From: Candidatus Methylophosphatis roskildensis
Lineage (GTDB): Bacteria; Pseudomonadota; Gammaproteobacteria; Burkholderiales; Rhodocyclaceae
DNA length: 64,000 nt
Direction: 5' to 3'
NCBI GenBank assembly: GCA_016708905.1
Contig: JADJEV010000004.1
Coordinates: 868,001 to 932,000, forward strand
Position 1 is the first letter of the stretch, and every line of letters begins with the position of its first letter. Position numbers and translations under genes: made by a program. The notes under the pieces are model-generated. The model was not told the origin of the DNA and did not search any database. It saw only the letters and a list, made by a program, of their open reading frames with translations. Positions 9,536-16,740 of the stretch are shown here, piece after piece.

Positions 9536-9820
9536 ATGACCAAATCCGAGCTGATTGCGCGGCTGGCTGCGCGGTTTCCGCAGTTGGTGGCGAAAGACGC
9601 AGATTTCGCTGTCAAGATGATTCTCGACCAGATGACCGCGTCCCTGGGGCGCGGCGACCGGATCGAGATACGAGGGTTCGGCAGCTTCGCGTTGAATTAC
9701 CGGCCGCCGCGAACCGGACGCAACCCCAAGTCTGGTGAGCGCGTACAGGTTCCAGAGAAATACGTCCCGCATTTCAAGGCGGGCAAGGAACTGCGCGAGC
9801 GCGTAGACCAGAATCCCTGA
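9536..9820 (+). CDS. ihfB: Integration host factor subunit beta
   Basis: A 94-residue DNA-bending protein of the HU/IHF family that pairs with IhfA (encoded here at 27.8 kb) and acts in transcription, recombination and replication. It begins MTKSELIARLAARFPQL and carries RIEIRGFGSFALNYRPPRTGRNPKSG, with the DNA-intercalating arm and its conserved proline (GRNPKSGE). The beta rather than alpha assignment rests on the start sequence and on linkage to rpsA. A GGAG site lies about 15 bases upstream of the ATG. A perfect palindrome just downstream probably ends the transcript. Confidence 0.96.
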   Translation: MTKSELIARLAARFPQLVAKDADFAVKMILDQMTASLGRGDRIEIRGFGSFALNYRPPRTGRNPKSGERVQVPEKYVPHFKAGKELRERVDQNP

Positions 9821-9850
9821 ACGCCTCCGGTGGAAGATTGCGAAGGTATC

Positions 9851-9874
9851 GAGGGCGACGCGCGCGTCGCCCTC
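9851..9874. terminator. Perfect 24 bp palindrome, probable terminator after ihfB
   Basis: Two 12-base arms, GAGGGCGACGCG and its exact complement, directly abut and are followed by ATCGTTT. The stem is strong and GC-rich, but the T-run is short, so termination may be partial or Rho-assisted. It lies in the 86 bp gap between ihfB and lapA. Confidence 0.6.
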
Positions 9875-9906
9875 ATCGTTTCCGTCCAGAATGACTCGGG
9901 TGAATC

Positions 9907-10197
9907 ATGCGGCTGTTGATCTGGAGTGTGCGAATCGTCTTCTTCCTGCTTCTGCTTGCGTTTCTGAGTCGCAACAGCGGGACGGTCGGCGTTCAGCTCT
10001 TTTTTGACTCGCTGTGGACCTTGCCGCTTTCCCTGTTGATGCTGATCTTTCTTGTTGCCGGCGTGCTTCTCGGCGTGACCGCGACGACTGCGACGATGCT
10101 GCGCCAGCGTCGTGAACTCGCCCGCCTGCACGCTCGAGTCGACAAGGCGGGCAGGGAACCTGAACCGGGTTCGTCCGCGAGCGCGCGTTCCGTGTAG
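9907..10197 (+). CDS. lapA: LapA-family inner membrane protein (DUF1049)
   Basis: A 96-residue protein with two hydrophobic segments (about residues 4-22 and 37-62) separated by SRNSGTVGVQLFFDSLW, followed by a basic cytoplasmic tail with RQRRELARLHARVD. This matches the LapA (YciS) family, which works with LapB in controlling lipopolysaccharide assembly. lapB follows after 8 bp, the conserved order. It is unrelated to the Pseudomonas LapA adhesin despite the name. The family assignment rests on topology, length and the neighbour; molecular function is poorly known. Confidence 0.9.
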   Translation: MRLLIWSVRIVFFLLLLAFLSRNSGTVGVQLFFDSLWTLPLSLLMLIFLVAGVLLGVTATTATMLRQRRELARLHARVDKAGREPEPGSSASARSV

Positions 10198-10205
10198 GCG
10201 AGTCC

Positions 10206-11381
10206 ATGGAATTCGAGCTCTGGTGGCTGGTCGCCTTTCCCCTGTTCTTCGCCTTGGGGTGGATTGCCGCCCGGATCGACATCAAACATCTGGTTCGTGA
10301 ATCGCGAGCGCTGCCGCGATCGTACTTCGCGGGGCTCAACTTTCTGGTCAACGAGCAGCCGGACAAGGCGATCGATGCCTTCCTCGAAGCGGTCAAGGTC
10401 GACCCGCAAACCATAGAACTGCATTTCGCTTTAGGCAATTTGTTTCGCCGCAGGGGCGAAACGGATCGTGCGATCCGGATGCATCAGAATCTGGTCGACC
10501 GCAGTGATCTTGGGGCGGAACAGCGGGTGCAGGCGATGGCCGAACTCGGACACGACTACCTGAAGGCCGGTCTCCTGGATCGCGCCGAAGATATCTTTCT
10601 GAAGCTGCGCGATACGACGCTGAAGGAGACTGCGCAGAAGTTCCTGCTCGAGATTTATCAGCAAGAGAAGGAGTGGCTGAAAGCGATCGAGATCGCGCAA
10701 CAGCTGCCCGATGCGTCGGGCCACCTCTGGCGGAAGGAGATCGCCAATTTCTACTGCGAGTTGGCGGCCGGCGAGATGGCACATTCGCGCAACCAGTCGG
10801 CTCGCGAATACCTCGACAAGGCGCTCGATGTCAGTCGCAAGTGCGTCAGGGCCAACATCCTGCTCGGTGACCTCGCCGCCTCGGAGGGCGACCTCGCGAC
10901 GGCGCTCGAAGACTGGAAGAGGATCGAGCAGCAGAATCCGGTCTATCTGGCACTGGTCGCCGTGCGCTTGATGGACGGCTATCGGCGTCTGGGGCAGATC
11001 GAGCACGGGATACAGCTATTGAGATCCTATCTCGCCCAGCACCCGTCCCTCGATCTGCTCGACACAGTGTTCCAGTGGGAAATGGAAAAGGAAGGACCGC
11101 AGGCTGCGTATCAACTGGTGCGCGATGAACTGGGCCGCAATCCGACCCTCCTCGGCCTCGACAAACTGCTCGAAGCCGCACTGCTGACCGTCACGCCGGA
11201 ACAACGCAAGGACATCGAACTGGTGAAAGGACTCGTGCATTCCCATACCCGCCGGGTTGCACGATATCGCTGCGACGACTGCGGCTTCAAGGCGCGGCAG
11301 TTCTACTGGCGTTGCCCGGCCTGTGGCGGCTGGGAAACCTATCCGCCGAAGCGTACCGAGGAATACGACCTTACGCCTTAG
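10206..11381 (+). CDS. lapB: Lipopolysaccharide assembly protein LapB (YciM)
   Basis: LapB is a membrane-anchored TPR protein that, in enterics, brings LpxC to FtsH and so balances LPS synthesis. The 391-residue product has an N-terminal anchor (WWLVAFPLFFALGWIAA). About nine TPR-like helices follow, starting at YFAGLNFLVNEQPDKAIDAF. It ends with a rubredoxin-type zinc knuckle of four cysteines (about 356, 359, 370, 373) in YRCDDCGFKA and WRCPACGGWETYPP. It is full length for the family. Its stop codon TAG sits exactly at the left end of a 269 bp inverted-repeat element, so the native downstream sequence has been displaced. Confidence 0.96.
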   Translation: MEFELWWLVAFPLFFALGWIAARIDIKHLVRESRALPRSYFAGLNFLVNEQPDKAIDAFLEAVKVDPQTIELHFALGNLFRRRGETDRAIRMHQNLVDRSDLGAEQRVQAMAELGHDYLKAGLLDRAEDIFLKLRDTTLKETAQKFLLEIYQQEKEWLKAIEIAQQLPDASGHLWRKEIANFYCELAAGEMAHSRNQSAREYLDKALDVSRKCVRANILLGDLAASEGDLATALEDWKRIEQQNPVYLALVAVRLMDGYRRLGQIEHGIQLLRSYLAQHPSLDLLDTVFQWEMEKEGPQAAYQLVRDELGRNPTLLGLDKLLEAALLTVTPEQRKDIELVKGLVHSHTRRVARYRCDDCGFKARQFYWRCPACGGWETYPPKRTEEYDLTP

Positions 11382-11648
11382 AAGCTGTAACACAATGAAT
11401 CGCACCCGCGCCGGGGTACCTGCGGGCGCATCTCGTCGTTGCGGCCCCTTGCAAGCCAGCGAGGATTGCGGCGGGTTCGCGCCTAGATCTGCACCCGCAG
11501 CCACCCCGGCGCACAGGGTTGCCCCGAGAAGGCCGCGCTTGCCGTGTTGCGCGTCTTGCGAAGGGGGCGGCCATTCGCTGCGACGCGCGCCTTGCAATCG
11601 CGGCCTTCTCGGGGCAACGCGGGCGCGATTCATTGTGTTACAGCTTCT
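11380..11648. mobile_element. MITE-like palindromic element with 31 bp terminal inverted repeats
   Basis: The ends 11380-11410 and 11618-11648 are inverted copies with one mismatch in 31 (outer sequence AGAAGCTGTAACACAATGAA). A second, internal inverted pair of 20 bases is perfect: 11518-11537 and 11599-11618. Together these allow a long folded structure with a bulge. No open frame within it resembles a transposase. No target-site duplication is evident at the ends. It lies between lapB and ugd and overlaps the lapB stop. The likeliest reading is a non-autonomous insertion sequence derivative or a dispersed palindromic repeat; a transcription or RNA-folding role is possible. Copy number in the genome is unknown. 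Confidence 0.65.
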
Positions 11649-11701
11649 CAACGACTCGGCGCTAGAATTGCCAGCAATCGAATCCATTCAAGGAGAGCAC
11701 G

Positions 11702-13024
11702 GTGAAGGTAACGGTCGTCGGCAGTGGCTACGTTGGTCTGGTAAGCGGCGCGTGTCTGGCGGAGGTCGGCAACGACGTACTGTGCGTCGATGTCGATCCG
11801 AACAAGATCGACATCCTCAATTCCGGCGGCATTCCGATTCACGAGCCGGGACTGGAAGCGATGATCGCGCGCAATCGGGCTGCCGGGCGCATTCGATTCA
11901 CCACCGATGTGGCCATGGCGGCTCGCCATGGCACGGTTCAGTTCATCGCCGTCGGTACACCTCCCGGCGAGGATGGGTCGGCCGACCTGCAGTACGTGGT
12001 GGCGGCGGCCCGCAACATCGGCAAGCACATGGACGGCCATCGTGTCGTGGTGGACAAGTCGACCGTTCCGGTCGGTACGGCGGACCGGGTACGCGCCGCG
12101 ATTGGTGACGAACTCGCCAGCCGGGGCGCGGGTCACGACTACAGTGTCGTGTCCAACCCCGAATTCCTGAAGGAAGGCGCGGCGATCGACGACTTCATGA
12201 AGCCGGACCGGATCGTCGTCGGGGCCGATGACGAGCGTGCCATCGAGTTGATGCGCGAACTCTACGCGCCTTTCCAGCGCAACCATGAACGCCTGCTGGT
12301 GATGGATGTCCGTTCCGCGGAACTCACGAAGTACGCCGCCAACGCCATGCTGGCGACGCGCATTTCGTTCATGAACGAATTGGCGAACCTCGCAGAGAGA
12401 CTGGGTGCCGACATCGAGCTGGTAAGACAGGGTATCGGGTCCGATCCGCGCATCGGCTACCATTTCCTCTATGCCGGGGCTGGCTACGGCGGCTCGTGCT
12501 TTCCCAAGGACGTCAAGGCGCTGATTCGTACCGCGCGTTCGGCCGGGCAGGAACTCGAGATTCTCGGCGCCGTCGAGTCGGCCAACGAACAGCAGAAGAG
12601 CATACTCGGTCGCAAGCTGGTGGCGCGTTTCGGCGAGTCTCTGGCGGGTCGTCATTTCGCGCTGTGGGGTCTCGCCTTCAAACCCAACACGGACGACATG
12701 CGCGAAGCACCGAGCGTGGTTCTGGTGGACGAACTCGTCCGGCGTGGCGCGACGGTCACTGCCTACGATCCGGTCGCGATGCCCGAGGCGCAGCGTGTGT
12801 TCGGCGCCCAGCCGAAGCTCTCCTACGCGGACAGCCCGATGGCGGCGCTCGACGGTGCGGATGCACTGCTGATCATGACCGAATGGAAGGAGTTCCGCAG
12901 CCCGGATTTCGAAGCGATCAAGGCCAAGCTCAAGCAGCCGCTGATATTCGATGGGCGCAATCTGTTCGAGCCGGCCACCGTGCGTCGTTACGGCATCGAG
13001 TACAGTGCCATCGGGCGCAAGTGA
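11702..13024 (+). CDS. ugd: UDP-glucose 6-dehydrogenase
   Basis: Oxidises UDP-glucose twice with NAD to UDP-glucuronate, a precursor for capsule, exopolysaccharide and LPS sugars. The 440-residue protein has the N-terminal GSGYVGLVSGACLAEVG Rossmann motif, EFLKEG (the ester-forming glutamate region), LTKYAANAMLATRISFMNE with Lys210 and Asn214, and the catalytic cysteine in GYGGSCFPKD (Cys266). The start is GTG at 11702, preceded by AGGAGAG. It sits between LPS assembly (lapB) and ADP-heptose genes. The 320 bp upstream contains the inverted-repeat element, so its promoter may be influenced by that insertion. The family also includes GDP-mannose dehydrogenases, but motifs favour Ugd. Confidence 0.95.
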   Translation: MKVTVVGSGYVGLVSGACLAEVGNDVLCVDVDPNKIDILNSGGIPIHEPGLEAMIARNRAAGRIRFTTDVAMAARHGTVQFIAVGTPPGEDGSADLQYVVAAARNIGKHMDGHRVVVDKSTVPVGTADRVRAAIGDELASRGAGHDYSVVSNPEFLKEGAAIDDFMKPDRIVVGADDERAIELMRELYAPFQRNHERLLVMDVRSAELTKYAANAMLATRISFMNELANLAERLGADIELVRQGIGSDPRIGYHFLYAGAGYGGSCFPKDVKALIRTARSAGQELEILGAVESANEQQKSILGRKLVARFGESLAGRHFALWGLAFKPNTDDMREAPSVVLVDELVRRGATVTAYDPVAMPEAQRVFGAQPKLSYADSPMAALDGADALLIMTEWKEFRSPDFEAIKAKLKQPLIFDGRNLFEPATVRRYGIEYSAIGRK

Positions 13025-13028
13025 TCGC

Positions 13029-13982
13029 ATGAGATCCGCGCCGGGACTTCCGTCGGTGCCGGACACCTCGCGTGCCCGCTTGCTGGTGGTCGGCGACGTG
13101 ATGCTCGACCGCTACTGGTTCGGCGAGGTCAGCCGGATCTCCCCCGAGGCCCCCGTCCCGGTGGTGAAAGTCGATCGCAGCGAAGAACGGCCCGGGGGTG
13201 CCGCAAACGTTGCGCGCAATGCGAAGGCGCTTGGCGCACAGGTTGCGCTGCTCTCGGTGGTTGGAAACGACGAGGCAGGGCGCGCACTCGAGCGACTGCT
13301 GGCGGATTCCGGAATCGATGCCTCGCTGCACGAAGATCCGGGACTCGATACGACGGTAAAGCTGCGCGTGATCGGCAGACAGCAGCAGCTATTGCGCGTG
13401 GACTTCGAAACCTGGCCGAACCACGAGGTGCTGCGGAGCAAGCTGGCCGAGTTCGAGACCCGGATGACAGACACCGATGTCGTGATCCTTTCCGACTATG
13501 GCAAGGGTGGACTCACTCACATTACCGAGATGATCCGGCTGGCGCGTGCGGCCGGCAAGCGGGTGCTGGTCGATCCCAAGGGTGACGACTACGCACGCTA
13601 CGCGGGTGCTACGCTGCTCACGCCAAACCGCGCGGAGTTGCGCGAAGTCGTCGGCAAGTGGCGCGACGATGTCGATCTAGCGCAGCGCGTCGAGCGCCTG
13701 CGCCGCGAGTTGTGCATCGAGGCTTTGCTGGTCACCCGTTCGGAAGAGGGAATGACCCTGTTCCGCGAAGAAGGCTCGACGCATCAGCCCGCAGCGGCCC
13801 GCGAGGTGTTCGACGTCAGCGGGGCAGGCGACACGGTAATTGCCACGCTGGCGGTGATGCTGGCGAGCGGTGTCGATATGGTCGACGCAATGCGGATCGC
13901 CAACCACGCGGCGGGTATCGTCGTCGGCAAGCTCGGTACGGCGGTGGTCGAACTGGTCGAACTGGACGAACTCGCGAGCTAG
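13029..13982 (+). CDS. rfaE1: D-glycero-beta-D-manno-heptose-7-phosphate kinase
   Basis: Phosphorylates D-glycero-D-manno-heptose 7-phosphate at C1 in ADP-heptose synthesis for the LPS inner core. The 317-residue PfkB/ribokinase-fold protein shows VVGDVMLDRYWFG at the N terminus, RPGGAANVARNAKALG, VDPKGDDYARYAGATLLTPN and the anion-hole motif DVSGAGDTVIATLA. Only the kinase half of enteric HldE is present; the adenylyltransferase (RfaE2) must be encoded elsewhere, as in many betaproteobacteria. The start ATG 13029 lies 4 bp after the ugd stop; earlier in-frame starts lie inside ugd. rfaD follows after 9 bp. Confidence 0.95.
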   Translation: MRSAPGLPSVPDTSRARLLVVGDVMLDRYWFGEVSRISPEAPVPVVKVDRSEERPGGAANVARNAKALGAQVALLSVVGNDEAGRALERLLADSGIDASLHEDPGLDTTVKLRVIGRQQQLLRVDFETWPNHEVLRSKLAEFETRMTDTDVVILSDYGKGGLTHITEMIRLARAAGKRVLVDPKGDDYARYAGATLLTPNRAELREVVGKWRDDVDLAQRVERLRRELCIEALLVTRSEEGMTLFREEGSTHQPAAAREVFDVSGAGDTVIATLAVMLASGVDMVDAMRIANHAAGIVVGKLGTAVVELVELDELAS

Positions 13983-13991
13983 GAGCCAGAC

Positions 13992-14990
13992 ATGTATTAC
14001 GTGGTTACCGGCGCAGCCGGTTTCATCGGTTCGAACATCGTCGCCGGGCTCAATGCGCGCGGCATCAAGGACGTCATCGCGGTGGATAACCTCACGCGCG
14101 GCCACAAGTTCCGCAACCTGGTCGACTGCGAGATCACCGACTATATCGACAAGAACGATTTCCTCGATCTGGTTACGAGCGGCGAATTCGATGGCGCGGT
14201 CGATGCCGTGTTCCATGAAGGCGCGTGCTCGGACACCATGGAGCACAACGGCCAGTACATGATGGCCAACAACTACCGCTATTCGACGGCGCTGCTGGAA
14301 TTTTGTCTCGAGCAGGAGATCCCGCTGCTCTATGCCTCGTCGGCCGCGGTGTATGGCGGCGGGCCTGTCTTCTCCGAGTCGCGCCAGTTCGAGGCGCCGC
14401 TCAATGTCTACGGCTATTCGAAGTTTCTTTTCGATCAGGTTGTCCGGCGGCGGCTCGGGGAGGGTGGCTCGCAGCTGGTGGGCTTTCGCTACTTCAATGT
14501 TTACGGTCCGCGGGAGCAGCACAAAGGGCGCATGGCGTCGGTGGCTTTTCACCATTTCAACCAGTTCGCGGCAACCGGCAGGGTCAAGCTGTTCGAAGGC
14601 TGCGACGGCTATGCAAATGGCGCGCAAAGCCGGGATTTCGTTTTTGTCGATGACGTGGTCAAGGTAAATCTGTGGTTCCTCGACCATCCCGAGTGCTCGG
14701 GCATTTTCAATCTCGGCACAGGGCGCGCGCAGCCGTTCAACGACGTGGCGCAGGCGACGGTCAATGCCTGCCGCGCCGCCCTGGGTGAGCCGGCGCTGTC
14801 GCTGGCCGATATGGTGTCGCGCGGACTGGTCGAGTACGTGCCGTTTCCCGATGATCTGCTCGGGAAATACCAGAGCTTCACCCAGGCGGACCTCAGCAAT
14901 TTACGCAGCGCCGGATACGACGCGCCGTTTGCCGATGTCGGCGAGGGTGTGGCGCGCTATTGCGCCACCCTGATGAAGTCCGGAATCTGA
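13992..14990 (+). CDS. rfaD: ADP-L-glycero-D-manno-heptose-6-epimerase
   Basis: Final enzyme of ADP-heptose synthesis, epimerising C6 of the heptose. The 332-residue extended short-chain dehydrogenase has the NADP site VTGAAGFIGSNIV, VDNLTRGHKFRNL, FHEGACSDTMEHNG and the catalytic YGYSK motif preceded by SSAAVYGGG. FRYFNVYGPREQHKGRMASV is highly specific for HldD/RfaD. It follows rfaE1 by 9 bp in one operon. Length and motifs are complete. Confidence 0.97.
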   Translation: MYYVVTGAAGFIGSNIVAGLNARGIKDVIAVDNLTRGHKFRNLVDCEITDYIDKNDFLDLVTSGEFDGAVDAVFHEGACSDTMEHNGQYMMANNYRYSTALLEFCLEQEIPLLYASSAAVYGGGPVFSESRQFEAPLNVYGYSKFLFDQVVRRRLGEGGSQLVGFRYFNVYGPREQHKGRMASVAFHHFNQFAATGRVKLFEGCDGYANGAQSRDFVFVDDVVKVNLWFLDHPECSGIFNLGTGRAQPFNDVAQATVNACRAALGEPALSLADMVSRGLVEYVPFPDDLLGKYQSFTQADLSNLRSAGYDAPFADVGEGVARYCATLMKSGI

Positions 14991-15003
14991 GCGGGAGCAT
15001 GCA

Positions 15004-15453
15004 ATGAGGCGATTCGTGCTGGCGGCGTTGATTGGGTTTCTCGCGCTATCGGTGCCGGGAATGGCGCTGGCGGCGGTGGACATCAACACCGCGAACGAAG
15101 CGCAGCTCGAATCCCTGCCCGGCATCGGTCCCGGCAAGGCGAAGGCGATCGTTGTCGAGCGGCAGGCCAACGGCCCGTTCAAATCGGTGGACGACCTGCG
15201 GCGGGTCAAAGGTATCGGTGACAAGACGATCGCCGAGCTGCGCGCGCAGGCGAGTGTGGGTTCGTCGCCCGCTGCGCCTGCCGCGCCCGCCGCGCCCGCC
15301 GCGACTGGCGTGAAGCCAGGGTCTGCGCCGCCAGCGGGCGGGCTTCCCTGGGGCCTGATCGTGCTCGGCGTGGTGGCGGCCGGCGCAATTGGGTGGTTCG
15401 TGCTGCGCCGGCGGTCGCTTTGCGCCGGCGCCGGCCGCGCCTGCGGCGCGTGA
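15004..15453 (+). CDS. ComEA-like helix-hairpin-helix protein with signal peptide and membrane anchor
   Basis: The 149-residue reading begins with a signal peptide (MRRFVLAALIGFLAL...MALAA). A double helix-hairpin-helix domain follows (VDINTANEAQLESLPGIGPG and DDLRRVKGIGDKTIAEL), the ComEA-type DNA-binding fold used in DNA uptake. An Ala/Pro linker and a second hydrophobic segment (WGLIVLGVVAAGAIGWFVL) come next. After the anchor the frame ends abruptly at 15453 in an Arg/Cys-rich stretch. The +1 frame instead continues as a Pro/Ala-rich tail to 15691, so a frameshift is suspected. It lies 13 bp after rfaD. A competence role is inference; many betaproteobacteria carry such short HhH proteins of untested function. 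Confidence 0.82.
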   Translation: MRRFVLAALIGFLALSVPGMALAAVDINTANEAQLESLPGIGPGKAKAIVVERQANGPFKSVDDLRRVKGIGDKTIAELRAQASVGSSPAAPAAPAAPAATGVKPGSAPPAGGLPWGLIVLGVVAAGAIGWFVLRRRSLCAGAGRACGA

Positions 15454-15691
15454 GCCATCGGCCAGCGCGCCTGCGCCAGTCGTCCCAACGGCGCGTCCGG
15501 GCCCGGCGCCCTCCGGTCCTGCGCCGCGGCCTGCCGGCCCGAGTCAGGCGGGCGTCGCAGGGAAAACAGTGGCGGGTAGCGCGTCCGCGCCGCCCGTTCC
15601 GGCCGGCCCCACGCCGACCGGCCAGCCCGCGCCTGCGGCAGCAAGTGCGCCGCCTCCCGCGCCGGCAGGACCGAAACGCAAGGACGCTTAG
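15417..15691 (+). other. Probable frameshifted C-terminal continuation (Pro/Ala-rich)
   Basis: In the reading frame one base over from the HhH protein, translation continues from the region after the membrane anchor. It reads RFAPAPAAPAAREPSAS, runs through a Pro/Ala/Ser/Val-rich low-complexity stretch and stops after GPKRKDA at 15691. Composition matches the Ala/Pro linker of the upstream protein, and no independent ribosome site is apparent. The most economical view is one gene, 15004-15691, with a single-base indel near 15400-15440, caused by sequencing error or mutation. A separate small gene is less likely. Confidence 0.5.
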
Positions 15692-15816
15692 TCGGTCGAT
15701 CATCCGCCCGCTCGTTCCGCTGTCGATCCCGACAGCATCGAACCTCCGCCTCGCCGACGGGCGACAAGCGGTTCTTCTGTATCATGGGCCCGTCTTGATT
15801 TCGGGTTCGATTGGTC

Positions 15817-16719
15817 ATGGAGTACGCCACCCTCGAGGACTTCGTCGGCCACACGCCGCTGGTGCGACTCAAGCGACTCCCCGGTAACGATATCGATGCG
15901 CGTGGGAACGTCATTCTCGCCAAACTGGAGGGCAACAATCCGGCGGGTTCGGTGAAGGACAGGCCCGCGCTTTCGATGATCGTCGGGGCCGAGGCGCGCG
16001 GCGACATCAGGCCCGGCGATACACTGATCGAGGCGACCAGCGGCAACACCGGCATCGCGCTGGCGATGGCGGCGGCGATGCGCGGCTATCGCCTGATTCT
16101 CGTGATGCCGGAGAATCAAAGCATGGAACGGCGTCAGACCATGCGGGCGTTCGGCGCCGAACTCGTGCTGGTGCCGCGGAGCGGCGGCATGGAGATGGCG
16201 CGCGACGTGGCCGAGGCGATGCGCGCCGAGGGCAGAGGCGTGATCCTCGACCAGTTCGCCAACCCGGACAACCCGCTCGCGCATTTCGAGGGCACCGGGC
16301 CCGAGATCTGGAAAGATACCAAGGGAACGATCACCCATTTCGTCAGCTCGATGGGAACGACGGGCACCATCATGGGCGTCTCGCGCTACTTGAAGGAAAA
16401 GAAGCCGGCAGTCTGCATCATCGGCTGCCAGCCGTCCGAGGGCTCCCAGATCCCCGGCATACGCAAGTGGCCCGAGGCGTATCTGCCGAAGATCTACGAC
16501 GCCAGGCATGTCGATCAGATCGAATACGTGAGCCAGGCCGAGGCCGAGGACATGACGCGGCGTCTGGCCCGCGAGGAGGGCATCTTCGCCGGCATCTCCT
16601 CTGGCGGCGCAATGCACGTGGCATTGCGCCTGGCCGGCCAGGAGGCCGATGCGGTGATCGTCAGCATCGTCTGCGACCGCGGCGACCGCTACCTTTCCAC
16701 CGGCGTCTTTCCGGCATAG
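15817..16719 (+). CDS. cysM: Cysteine synthase B (O-acetylserine sulfhydrylase)
   Basis: PLP enzyme of fold type II that makes cysteine (or S-sulfocysteine from thiosulfate) from O-acetylserine. The 300-residue protein shows the PLP lysine in NNPAGSVKDRPA (about Lys47), the substrate loop EATSGNTGIALAMAAA and the phosphate-binding SSMGTTGTIMG. The R residue pattern in ERRQTMRAFGAELVLV is typical of CysM rather than CysK. The start ATG 15817 (MEYATLEDFVGHTPLV) is preferred over TTG 15811, two codons earlier. It lies 125 bp after the frameshifted tail and is followed after 21 bp by the ydbH-like gene. Confidence 0.95.
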   Translation: MEYATLEDFVGHTPLVRLKRLPGNDIDARGNVILAKLEGNNPAGSVKDRPALSMIVGAEARGDIRPGDTLIEATSGNTGIALAMAAAMRGYRLILVMPENQSMERRQTMRAFGAELVLVPRSGGMEMARDVAEAMRAEGRGVILDQFANPDNPLAHFEGTGPEIWKDTKGTITHFVSSMGTTGTIMGVSRYLKEKKPAVCIIGCQPSEGSQIPGIRKWPEAYLPKIYDARHVDQIEYVSQAEAEDMTRRLAREEGIFAGISSGGAMHVALRLAGQEADAVIVSIVCDRGDRYLSTGVFPA

Positions 16720-16740
16720 CCGGCGCCGGCGTCACGCGCC

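Noticed and set aside
11257..12108. Open frames crossing the 11.4-11.6 kb element
   Set aside because: Both strands give Arg/Ala/Pro-rich readings caused by GC-rich palindromes; no transposase motifs and no ribosome sites.
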